DNA of 64,000 bases from NCBI RefSeq assembly GCF_000003195.3, contig NC_012873.2, positions 10,501,894 through 10,565,893 of the forward strand, in the 5' to 3' direction. Below are positions 55,405-64,000 of the stretch, one piece after another. A model generated the notes under the pieces. It was not told the DNA's origin. It did no database searches and saw only the letters and a program-made list of their open reading frames with translations. The DNA is from Sorghum bicolor (lineage: Eukaryota > Streptophyta > Magnoliopsida > Poales > Poaceae). How positions within the stretch are numbered: position 1 is the stretch's first letter; each line of letters begins with the position of its first letter. The position numbers were made by a program, and so were the translations under genes.

Positions 55405-55820
55405 GTCTCTGCGGCCGGTGTGTGGCTCACCTTTGCAGCGGCTGTGAGAGCTTTGTGCCCTGAATGCTTATCAATTACCTGCTTCTCTTGATATACACAC
55501 CGAGTGCTGGCTGGAGTGACAGGAGGGATTAAAGATGATAGAATTTCATTGGTGTCTTCGTCCGCGAAATGGCAAAAGAGATGTTCCACCTTCCACGTCC
55601 CACTCCAAAGCTTTTCGTAGTGTTGCTAATATTAAATATTAATATGGCGTGATGTGTTTGTGGTGACGAAATAATTTTGTTTTTTCTTTAGAGGACGAAA
55701 TATACTATCGTTAATCACTCGCTATCGTTTGGAAGGCTAGTATAAATTATCGAATAGTTTCAGGCTAGGAATAGTTTTAGTCTATTCTGAGCTGCAAATT
55801 AACGAAGGTGAGGATAATCT
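55405..55820. other. Upstream region of RING copy 2
   Basis: Contains the promoter of the minus-strand RING gene; a TATA-like TGTATATC on the minus strand lies near 55487-55496. The rest shows no coding or repeat feature that I recognise. Confidence 0.4.
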
Positions 55821-55869
55821 TGTCACTACTACAGTCAGGTACAGTAGGAGCAGCTAAAAAAGCTTTATA

Positions 55870-56095
55870 AGAGCGGCTGGCTCAGCCGTCCTTATGCAAA
55901 CGCTATTACAGGGGATTCTACTGTAAGGGCGGTTCAACACCAGCCGCCCTTACACTGGTCCACTGTAAGGGCGGCTAGGAACACCAGCCACCCTTACTAA
56001 TGACCACTGTAAGGGCGGCTAATGTTTTCAGCTGCCCCTATTGTGTGCATTTGTAAGGGCGGCTCAATCTAGAGCCGCCCTTACAGTTAATTTTC
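55870..56095. repeat. Left subterminal repeats of the CACTA element
   Basis: CTGTAAGGGCGG-type motifs at about 55930, 55970, 56009 and 56051 alternate with the complement (AGCCGCCCTTACA) at about 55948 and 56073, so adjacent copies can pair as hairpins. Confidence 0.85.
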
Positions 56096-56099
56096 AGCA

Positions 56100-56700
56100 A
56101 AAAAAAATAAAAGCTACAATAATCAAATAGGACAGTCAGCACAACATATATATATATATACAACTAAAAATTATGAAAAGGATCCGTCTATCATACCCAT
56201 GGTGAAGCCACAACTCTCATCCCTTTTAGTCATGATAGGCTATTCCATCAACCCATGCCCCACTCACCCATGCATGCAAAATTGTTTTAGCAAATTTAAA
56301 AAAGTCATAACTTTTAAACTGAAGATATAACTTAAATTTCGATTGCACCATTAAATTTCTCATAACAAATCCTTCAAAACAAGATCACACATGGATATAT
56401 TTAGATAAAATTTTATTTTTATTAATAAATATTTATCTCTACAACTAAAAATTATAGAGATGACCCATCCACAACTCCCATCCCTTTGGTGGTCTTTTTT
56501 ACTGTGCGATGACACGCTATCCTTGAAAACAAGATCACACATGGATATATTTATATAAAATTTTATTAATGAATATTTATCTTATAAAGATAAAATATTT
56601 TCTTTTATTAAGTAGAGACAATATTCTAGGTTCAATAGACAATGTTCTGTCTTCGTAAAAAATGTTATCGATTTAGAAGAATAGTATTTAGGTTTAGGTT
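56100..56700. other. AT-rich CACTA interior
   Basis: Non-coding. The phrase ACAAGATCACACATGGATATAT occurs at about 56379 and again at about 56530, and ACAACTAAAAATTAT at 56160 and 56440, so a ~150-bp segment is imperfectly duplicated. Confidence 0.55.
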
Positions 56701-57450
56701 TATGAAACTGATATTACAATATACATAAAAATACATAAATACATGACATAGATAAAAATAAAAAAAATCTAGAGTAAAAAGCATAAGAAAAATAATAAAA
56801 ACACAAAATAGAGAAAAATTTCAAATAATATCAAAGGGTTACTTTTCAAATATCGTAAATATATTTATAGAATATTAACATCACTAAATACATTATAGAA
56901 CATCATTAAATATATTATAGAATATCACATCTATTATAGATTACATGTATACTAAGTGAACACCATAAAAAACATCATAGAACATCACATGTATACTACG
57001 TAAACATAACATAACACAACAAAGAACACTAAATATATACTACATAAATATCACATATATAGAAAATAAAATAAAAAATAAAATTACTAAGAAAAAAATA
57101 TAAAAACAAACATAATTAACAAATGATAAAAAGTGCATAAAGCAAATAAAATTAATGAATAATTTAAATAAGGATAAAAATAAGATTAAAAGGAAATAAA
57201 AATATAAAATAAGAATTTCAAGAAACATAGAAAATCTGAGAAAAAAAGAAAAATAAATAGAAACAAGGAAGAACAATAAAAATAAAACCAAAATAAAAAG
57301 AAAATAAAAGGTAAAATTAAAACAAGAAAAGAATAAGGAAATGACAAAAAATAAAATAAAATCGAAAAACAAAAACTGAAAAGAAATGAAAAAGTAAGAA
57401 TATAGACAGAAAAAACAAAATAATAAAATAACAATGAAAAAACATAGAGT
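56701..57450. repeat. A-rich low-complexity tract
   Basis: About 750 bp with very few C or G on the plus strand, dominated by AAATAAAA and AGAAAA runs. The long phenylalanine-rich frames on the other strand are an effect of composition. Confidence 0.8.
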
Positions 57451-57460
57451 ACGTGGATTT

Positions 57461-57482
57461 TAAAACCCGTAACAACGTACGG
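57461..57482 (+). other. Helitron-like 3' hairpin
   Basis: CCCGTAACAACGTACGGGC forms a GC stem (CCCGT/ACGGG) and is followed by ATTAATA, like plant Helitron 3' ends. The terminal CTAG is absent and a (TA)n run begins instead. Confidence 0.4.
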
Positions 57483-57484
57483 GC

Positions 57485-57488
<4 letters not shown>

Positions 57489-57524
<36 letters not shown>
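57489..57524. repeat. (TA)n microsatellite
   Basis: About 18 TA units inside the CACTA element. Confidence 0.95.
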
Positions 57525-57526
<2 letters not shown>

Positions 57527-57813
57527 CAAATCTAATCTAACCACAACATAGCATATATATATAATATTAAATCTGACCAGATCACATCACAAACATCAAA
57601 TTTCAATTCCACCATCAAATTTACAAATTCAAAAGTTCTATCATAACAAGTTTCACAAGTTTGTCAAATCCACAAGTTCCACTCTTTCTACAGATCTAAA
57701 AATCCATAAAGAAATCTAATATACTAGCTAGCTAGAACTACAATCAAAATCCATCACTGAAGAGCAAGAAATAAGATCCTTGCCTTACAAGCTCAGCCTT
57801 GTAGATCAATGGT

Positions 57814-58344
57814 GTCCTCGTCCTACATCTGGCTCAGCTCTAGCAACAGCAAATATTTGGCTTCCTGTGTTCAGAGACGCAAAGAAATGAGAACTTAACA
57901 ATAGATCTCCAGCGACCAAATCTTGCTAGCGGTACACAATTCTATCTTAAAAATCAAAACTTATCTCTTAAAAATCAAAACTAGGTTGAAAGGAGGATAT
58001 ATATTGTTCAGAACAAGAACCAAGTACAGTGCATTCTAATTAATTTTAGTATAATAGAAATTAATAGAAAACTAATTTACTATGTCCTCGTCCTACATCT
58101 GGCTCAGCTCTAGCAACAGCAAATATTTGGCTTCCTGTGTTCAGAGGCGCAAAGAAATGAGAACGATCTCCAGCGACCAAATCTTGCTAGCGGTACACAA
58201 TTCTATCTTAAAAATCAAAACTTATCTCTTAAAAATCAAAACTAGGTTGAAAGGAGGATATATATTGTTGAGAACAAGAACCAAGTACAGTGCATTCTAA
58301 TTAATTTTAGTATAATAGAAATTAATAGAAAACTAATTTACTAT
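57814..58344. repeat. Tandem duplication, ~270-bp unit
   Basis: 57814-58083 is repeated at 58084-58344 almost identically; the second copy lacks nine bases (TTAACAATA) after GAGAAC. Both start GTCCTCGTCCTACATCTGG. Confidence 0.95.
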
Positions 58345-59720
58345 TTATGAATCTAGTAACTATACCTCAAAGAAACATATGTCAGATAGATACATGCAAA
58401 AGAAATTCTAGTTCATTGGTAAGGAACAGACTATGCACTATTGCACATCATTATCATGTTCTATTAATTCAAAGGTAACTTTAGAGCATCATTCTCTACC
58501 TTCAACTTGTGAGTTCGCACACGTTGAATCATTGCCCTACACAAAACAGTGGTTGTAGTCTGTTATGTAAACTTCATAAGGCAAAACCTCACAACACAAG
58601 TCACTAAACTATAGTCAGGCACGTTCTAGGTTCCAGGTTCCAAACAGTATCATAGGGTAAAAACCTCACAAGTCGCAAATCAAAATGAAGATACTAGAGT
58701 TCATTACTTCTTGCACAGTATGCATCTATTGATTGCATCGATCAAGGAACAATAGAAAATAGAGCAGCACATGTTTTCCTAATTCTAAGCTACCCTAAAT
58801 AGAAGTAGTGAAGTACGCATGAGCTGTCTGCAGTCCTGTGTACAAGGTAAGCTAAATAGAGTTAGTTTATCCTATTAGTTTCATCTAAACTACAATATTT
58901 AAGGGGAGCATGTGCCGTTTAAACAAAGTAACTACAACAAGATGATATATTTTAGTTAACGATTGGCAGTATGTCATTACACAAATTCAGTAAACGGTGT
59001 TGTTGGCAAATGGCATTGCCTACATAGATCCTTAGATGGCCCCTAAAAAAATTATCATCCTCCTTCAGTCTGTTGAATTTATAGAACAAGTTCATAGTCT
59101 ACATCAGACAAGAAATGCAAGTGAGAGATAACGATTGCACAGAACTTTATAGCAGCAGTCATCAACATTATCCAGCATATAATATGCTTCTACTCAAAGA
59201 CCAAACCTAAAAAAGGTGGAAATCTGTTTTAGATTTGTATGTTTTCTAGTGACTGCCTGATGTGTAGGCTTGACTCGGTTAAGAAAGATGTAGTGCTGAC
59301 AGGTAGAACTAAAACATGGACTAGCATCGAAGAACTAAAACTACACAGCCATAAAATGCAATGTTTGCTTGCTAACCCAAAGCAGAAAACCATGAAATAT
59401 AGAAATAAAGAGAAATTTCAAACAAATATTCGAGATTACCACTGAAGAGCAAGTATTACTAGGAGCAGTTACAAGATGGGGAAAGTACCTTCTAGATGAA
59501 CTTGAACTTTGGAGCGCAAGATCTATAATGTTGAGCAAATATTCCAGATTATTTATTTTCAATATCTGTTTATTATTTAATATGTGCAAACAATAGTATT
59601 CACAGCTCGTAAAAAACATCAGACATGTTATCACTAATATTTAATTGATGCGGAAAGTGATGCTAACAGAGCTACTAATATTTAACTTTCTTCTCTAAAT
59701 CTATATGGATTAGCCATGGA
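58345..59720. other. CACTA interior, no gene recognised
   Basis: Moderately AT-rich and interrupted in all frames; no transposase motif or splice pattern identified. Confidence 0.45.
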
Positions 59721-59848
59721 TCAGAAATTACCGAGGGGCAACCCTAACTTGCAGCACAGATCCCCAATTTACAGCACATAACAAGGGGTAGCCATGGATC
59801 AGAAATTACCGAGGGACAGATCCCCAATTTGTAGCACATAACAAGGCT
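59721..59848. repeat. Direct repeat, ~60-bp unit
   Basis: The block beginning AGCCATGGATCAGAAATTAC occurs at about 59712 and 59790; both run through CAGATCCCCAATTT and AGCACATAACAAGG. Confidence 0.85.
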
Positions 59849-60350
59849 GGCACAAAACCATCATGGAAGGAGCTCACCACGTCGATGCATGCCCATCTGG
59901 ATCTGTCTATCTGGATCTGCAGTGATCAGAAGAGCATGATGGTGAGGGGAAGGGGACAGCACAGACAACATCACACCCCTGGCCAGGGGCTCGGTGGCGG
60001 CATGGCCAGCAGTGGCTGTGTGGTGCGCAGCTGCGGCCTGCCTGGCGTCGGCGGTGCGCCCATCCATCCCCAGCAGCCCGGCAGGGCACGACGGCCTACC
60101 TAGTGTGAGCGCACGCAAAACAAGGAGGAAGAGGAGGGGGCACCGGTGATACACGCGGAGGAGCTAGAAGCAAGTAATGTCACCATGGGAGGAGCAGTAG
60201 GGAACAGCGTCGGCATCGAGAGAGAGGGAGCCCGCTAGAGAGAAGACCGAGAGAGAGACCACGGTTACGGGAGGAGATAACATGGAGGGTTTGCTTCGGT
60301 GCGTGTGGTGAAGAGAAACTAGGGTTTCCCAGAAAACAATGTTCTCAACC
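59849..60350. other. GC-rich segment in the CACTA element, possible captured gene fragment
   Basis: Composition rises sharply relative to flanking AT-rich DNA. Frames on both strands are open but show no domain. CACTA elements often carry such fragments; the source is not identifiable by eye. Confidence 0.35.
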
Positions 60351-60881
60351 ATCGGATTGAGAGATGGATGGCTGCTATCAAACGAAGTTGCAGCTAGGCC
60401 TATGAGAGATATTGGGCCTATCTCTCATTTTGGGCTAAAATGGAGAGGTCTTTACCCAAGACTATTTTCTTTTTTTTATTTTCGTTTTCTGGTAGAAATG
60501 TCTTAAATTATATAAGATAATAAAAATAAATTTAAACAGAAATTTTGTCAGCAGAAAAGTAGTAGAACTCATTGATATCTACAGATTTCATTTTGGTCCT
60601 TTTTTCATATGAGTTAGTAGAAACAATTCAAAATTTGAATTTCAAAATATGAGAACTATTACAAAATTTTTGGAAAGCAAATGACTTCAAATGAAAAGTC
60701 ATAAACCATAAATTTGTAAAACTCATCAGTATATTCAATTTTTATTTAGGCCATTTCTCCATCGGACATTGTTTCAAGAATTCAAATTTTAAATTTAAAA
60801 AATGACAACTTCAAACAAGATTTTGAAATAGCAAATGATTCCAACTAAAAAAGTCATCACTAACAAAGTTGTATAATTCAA
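60351..60881. other. AT-rich CACTA interior
   Basis: Diverged, lower-similarity version of the following tandem array (phrases such as 'TCATCAGTATATTCAATTTTTA'); non-coding. Confidence 0.4.
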
Positions 60882-62980
60882 CAAGATCTACATTTGATAC
60901 ATAGGTCATTTTTGCATTTGACAAAGTGTTAGGAAAGTGTAGTTCTAAATCCACAAGTCTCACATATAGTTTCATAAAGTCTGTGTGAGATTCAGGACTT
61001 TGTGACTAGTGTTTACTAACACTTTCTCAAATGCAAAAAATAGCTATGTATCAAATATAGATCTTGATAAGTTCTAACACCCTTGTATTCAAAAGTTTTT
61101 CATTTGAGGTCATTTAGTGCCTAATTTGACCAAGTTTGACCAAGTCACATCTTGGATTTTTAAAACATGTGACTGGAGTTTACTAAAACTTTTCTAAATG
61201 GTAAAATGAATTGTGTATCAAATATAGATCTTAATGAGTTATAACACATTTGTATTCAAAACTTTTTCATTTGAGGTCATTTAGTGCCTCATTTGACCAA
61301 GTTTGACCAAGTCAAATCTTGGATTTAACAAAAATACACTTTGACTGAAGCCTAGATGGTCTCAACTACAAAAGTAATGAATAAAAAGAACATCAAACTC
61401 ATCAAGATCTACATTTGGTGTAATGGTCAACTTTTTATTTGACAAAGTTTGAACCACTCAAAATTTGAATTTTAAAATTTTCACACCTACATGCTAGTTT
61501 TCGAAACCCTAGATGGTCTCAACTTAAAAAGTCATGAATACCAAGATTGGTCCATTCATCAAGATCTACATTTGATACATAGGTTATCTTTGCATTTGAC
61601 AAAGTGTTAGGAAAGTATTGTTCTAAATCCACAAGTCTCACATATAGTTTTATAAAGTCTATGTGAGATTCAAGACTTTGTGACTAGTGTTTACTAACAC
61701 TTTCTCAAATGCAAAAATTATCTATGTATCAAATGTAGATCTTGATAAGTTCTAACACCCTTGTATTCAAAAGTTTTTAATTTGAGGTCATTTAGTGCCT
61801 TATTTGACCAAGTTTGACTAAGTCACATCTTGGATTTTTAAAACATGTGACTAGAGTTTACTAAAACTTTTCTAAATGGTAAAATGAACTGTGTATCAAA
61901 TATAGATCTTGATGAGTTATAACACCTTTGTATTTAAAATTTTTTCATTTGAGGTCGTTTAGTGCCTCATTTCACCTAGTTTGACCAAGTCAAATCTTGG
62001 ATTTTAACAAAAAATACACTTTGATTGAACCGTAGATGGTCTCAACTATAAAAGTAATGAATACAAAGAATATCAAACTCATCCAGATCTACATTTGGTG
62101 TAATGGTCAACTTTTCATTTAACAAAGTTTGAACCACTAAAAATTTGAATTTTGAAATTTTCACACCTACATGCTAGTTTTCGAAACCCTAGATGGTCTC
62201 AATTCGAAAAGTCATGAATACCAAGATTGGTCCACTAATCAAGATCTACACTTGATACATAGGTTATTTTTGCATTTGACAAAGTGTTAGAAAAGTGTAG
62301 TTCTAAATCCACAAGTCTCACCTATAGTTTCATAAAGTCTATATGAGATTCAAGACTTTGTGAATAGTGTTTACTAACACTTTCTCGCATGCAAAAATTA
62401 GCTATGTATCAAATCTAGATCTTGATAAGTTCTAACACCCTTGTATTCAAAAGTTTTTCATTTGAGGTCATTTAGTGCCTTATTTGACCAAGTTTGACTA
62501 AGTCACATCTTGGATTTTTAAAACATGTGACTAGAGTTTACTAAAACTTTTCTAAATGATAAAATAAATTATGTATCAAATATAGATCTTGATGAGTTAT
62601 AACACCTTTGTATTAAAACCTTTTCATTTGAGGTCGTTTAGTGCCTCATTTGACCTAGTTTGACCAAGTCAAATCTTGGATTTTAACAAAAAATACACTT
62701 TGACTGAACCCTAGATTGTCTCGAATACAAAAGTCATGAATACAAAACTATGTATCAAATGTAGATCTTCGTGAGTTCTAACACCTTTGTATTCATTTTT
62801 TTCAGTTGAGGTTATTTAGTGTCTCATTTCACCAAGTTTGTCCAAAGGGGCCGCTTGGGATTGAGCCACCCCATGACTAGTGTTTATTAACACTTTCCCA
62901 AATGTAAAAATAAACTATATAATAAATGTAGATCTTGGTGAGTTGTACAATCTTATTATTCAAAAGTTTTTCATTTGAGA
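60882..62980. repeat. Tandem array of ~680-bp units with internal palindromes
   Basis: CAAGATCTACATTTGATACA starts units at 60882, 61560 and 62240 (periods 678 and 680); the third is partial and diverges after about 62740. Each unit contains an inverted pair, for example TTTTTGCATTTGACAAAGTG (60909-60928) against its near complement at about 61020-61039, and two ~180-bp subrepeats with TAGATCTTGATAAGTTCTAA-like text. No coding potential. Confidence 0.92.
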
Positions 62981-63009
62981 TCATTTAGTGTCTTATTTGA
63001 CTAATTTTG

Positions 63010-63230
63010 TCTAAAACCACTGTAGGGGCGGCTGGTGATTAAGCCGCCCCTACAGTAGTCCACTGTAAGGGCGGTCGATGATTCAACCGCCCTTACTGTG
63101 ACCTACCACTGTAAGGCGCGGCTCATAACACTAGCCGCCCTTACAGTGGCCATTGTAGGGGTGGGTGTCTAGTTGAGTCCCGTCCGAGCCACTGTAAGGG
63201 TGGCTCCAAAGCCAGCCGCCTCTACAGTGA
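63010..63230. repeat. Right subterminal repeats of the CACTA element
   Basis: ACTGTAAGGGCGG and GCCGCCCTTACAGT motifs alternate, forming successive hairpins, as a mirror of 55870-56095. Confidence 0.85.
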
Positions 63231-63286
63231 AAAGAGGTGACGTTCTCTTAGTGCTTTTTTCTTAGTGCTTTTTTCACGTAGTGTGT

Positions 63287-63560
63287 AGACAAAAGTTTAT
63301 TTCCATCTATACCAGAGAACCATCTAAAAAATACTAACACGTCGGCACAATTGGATGAAAACACAAAAATGCAACAGAGCAACCCTGAGGATCCTACCTA
63401 TGCGGTCTTGGAAAGAAATGTATAAAATCAATTCTTCTTTTATACATACCTTTTCTTTACATGTGTTGGTGCTGTGCATTTCGTGATCGATTCAAGAAAT
63501 TAAACAAGCTAAGTCGATTTCGGCTGCAGCAGACGAGACAAAAAAATGGCTAGAACAAAT
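63287..63560. other. Intergenic 3' of RING copy 3
   Basis: Too short for a gene, nothing recognised; presumably contains the 3' UTR of the minus-strand RING gene. Confidence 0.4.
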
Positions 63561-64000
63561 TCACACTAATTGGTCCGGCAGCGGTGCGAATACGTTGCAC
63601 CGGCAGACTGGACACGTGGAGTGGTTGCGTAGCCACAGGTCAATGCACTCCTGGTGGAACTTGTGCAGGCACACCGGCAGCCGCTTGACCATCTCCCCCT
63701 TCTCCACGGCGCCAAGGCACACGGCGCAGTCCGGCGAGCCGTCGCCGCCGTCCGGCTGCTCGTACGACGTCGGGATGATGTCGGCAGCTGTGGCCGTGGC
63801 GGCGGCCACTCCCCGCGCTCTGCGGCTACCAGCCGGTGGCTCCCGTGGAAGCACGCCGCCGATGCCGATGCCGATGCTGTAGCCTGCTTGGTGGTGACTC
63901 TGCACAATGAACTGCGGCAAGGCGCCGGCGCGCTCGTCGTCGCCGCCGCCACCGCGCATCAGGCGACGCCGCGCGCACCTGCAGGGGAAGCAGAGCAGCC
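63561..64000 (-). CDS. RING-H2 finger protein (ATL-like), copy 3, partial at window end
   Basis: The frame is open from the right window edge to TGA at 63561, so the N-terminus lies outside. Visible order: a Cys/Arg-rich juxtamembrane patch ([12 protein letters not shown]), '[11 protein letters not shown]', a Gly/Arg/Ala linker, an IIPTSYEQ segment equivalent to DIPAYEQ, and a canonical RING-H2 ([20 protein letters not shown], then [22 protein letters not shown]). It resembles copies 1 and 2 across the whole readable part, and the RING is closest to copy 1 (IDLWLR.HSTCPVC). Predicted function is E3 ubiquitin ligase; the two membrane segments should lie beyond the edge. Confidence 0.88.
   Translation of the reverse strand, partial: LLCFPCRCARRRLMRGGGGDDERAGALPQFIVQSHHQAGYSIGIGIGGVLPREPPAGSRRARGVAAATATAADIIPTSYEQPDGGDGSPDCAVCLGAVEKGEMVKRLPVCLHKFHQECIDLWLRNHSTCPVCRCNVFAPLPDQLV

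Larger units (their letters stand above)
55824..63283. mobile_element. CACTA (En/Spm) transposon, 7.46 kb, non-autonomous
   Basis: Starts CACTACTACAG and ends CACGTAGTG (inverted CACTA), flanked by the 3-bp duplication TGT at 55821-55823 and 63284-63286. Both subterminal zones carry many (T)GTAAGGGCGGCT motifs in both orientations (55870-56095 and 63015-63225), the expected binding-site arrays of CACTA elements. No transposase or TNPA-like domain is readable. The interior consists of AT-rich sequence, tandem repeats and a GC-rich segment. It lies between RING copies 2 and 3. Confidence 0.88.

Noticed and set aside
55870..56095. CRISPR-like array of spaced repeats
   Set aside because: The motif alternates in orientation and lies at a CACTA terminus with a TGT duplication; a eukaryotic nuclear context rules out CRISPR.
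57040..57544. Phenylalanine-rich frames on the minus strand
   Set aside because: Produced by the A-rich tract; no domain, and composition alone explains the lack of stops.

Overview
This is nuclear DNA of a grass. A spliced plastid-targeted gene, RING-H2 genes with GC-rich coding sequence, Tourist-like MITEs with TTA/TAA target duplications and nested LTR retrotransposons all fit a panicoid such as Sorghum or a close relative. The species is an inference. About three quarters of the window is transposon sequence. I recognise only four host loci: one chalcone-isomerase-fold fatty-acid-binding protein gene (40466-43940, +) and three related RING-H2 genes on the minus strand (46879-47591, frameshifted; 54703-55404, intact; 63561 to the window end, partial). 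Layout: 1-4900 holds MITEs, a LINE relic, an old LTR fragment and a 1.55 kb solo LTR with a 5-bp duplication. 4913-15795 is a large LINE with its own target duplication, split inside ORF1 by a 3.0 kb solo LTR. 16.7-31.7 kb is a decayed Copia element into which a 12.4 kb Tat-type Ty3/Gypsy element inserted (duplication GTCAC). 33.5-39.3 kb is a chromovirus lacking its 5' half (duplication TTTGG). 39.4-40.3 kb is a nested MITE cluster that abuts the fatty-acid-binding protein gene. 44.8-46.8 kb is one Harbinger-type element inside another. 49.5-50.6 kb is a Harbinger deletion derivative. 55.8-63.3 kb is a 7.46 kb CACTA element. The most unusual object is the Tat element. Downstream of its sense gag-pol it carries a complete six-exon gene in antisense, with consensus splice sites in matching phase, its own TATA box, a plant mobile domain, a proline-rich middle and a coiled-coil end. 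Its internal sequence is also studded with the pentamer CCGAT and its complement ATCGG, about six times the random expectation in my count by eye. Transposition genes are decayed throughout: most premature stops are TAG or TAA where CAG, CAA or TGG would be expected, and the nine differences between the Tat LTRs are all transitions, as expected of methylated, silenced DNA. The host genes sit in the repeat-poorer right half, where the three RING-H2 copies lie roughly 8 kb apart in one orientation and so look like an expanded local cluster pushed apart by DNA transposons.
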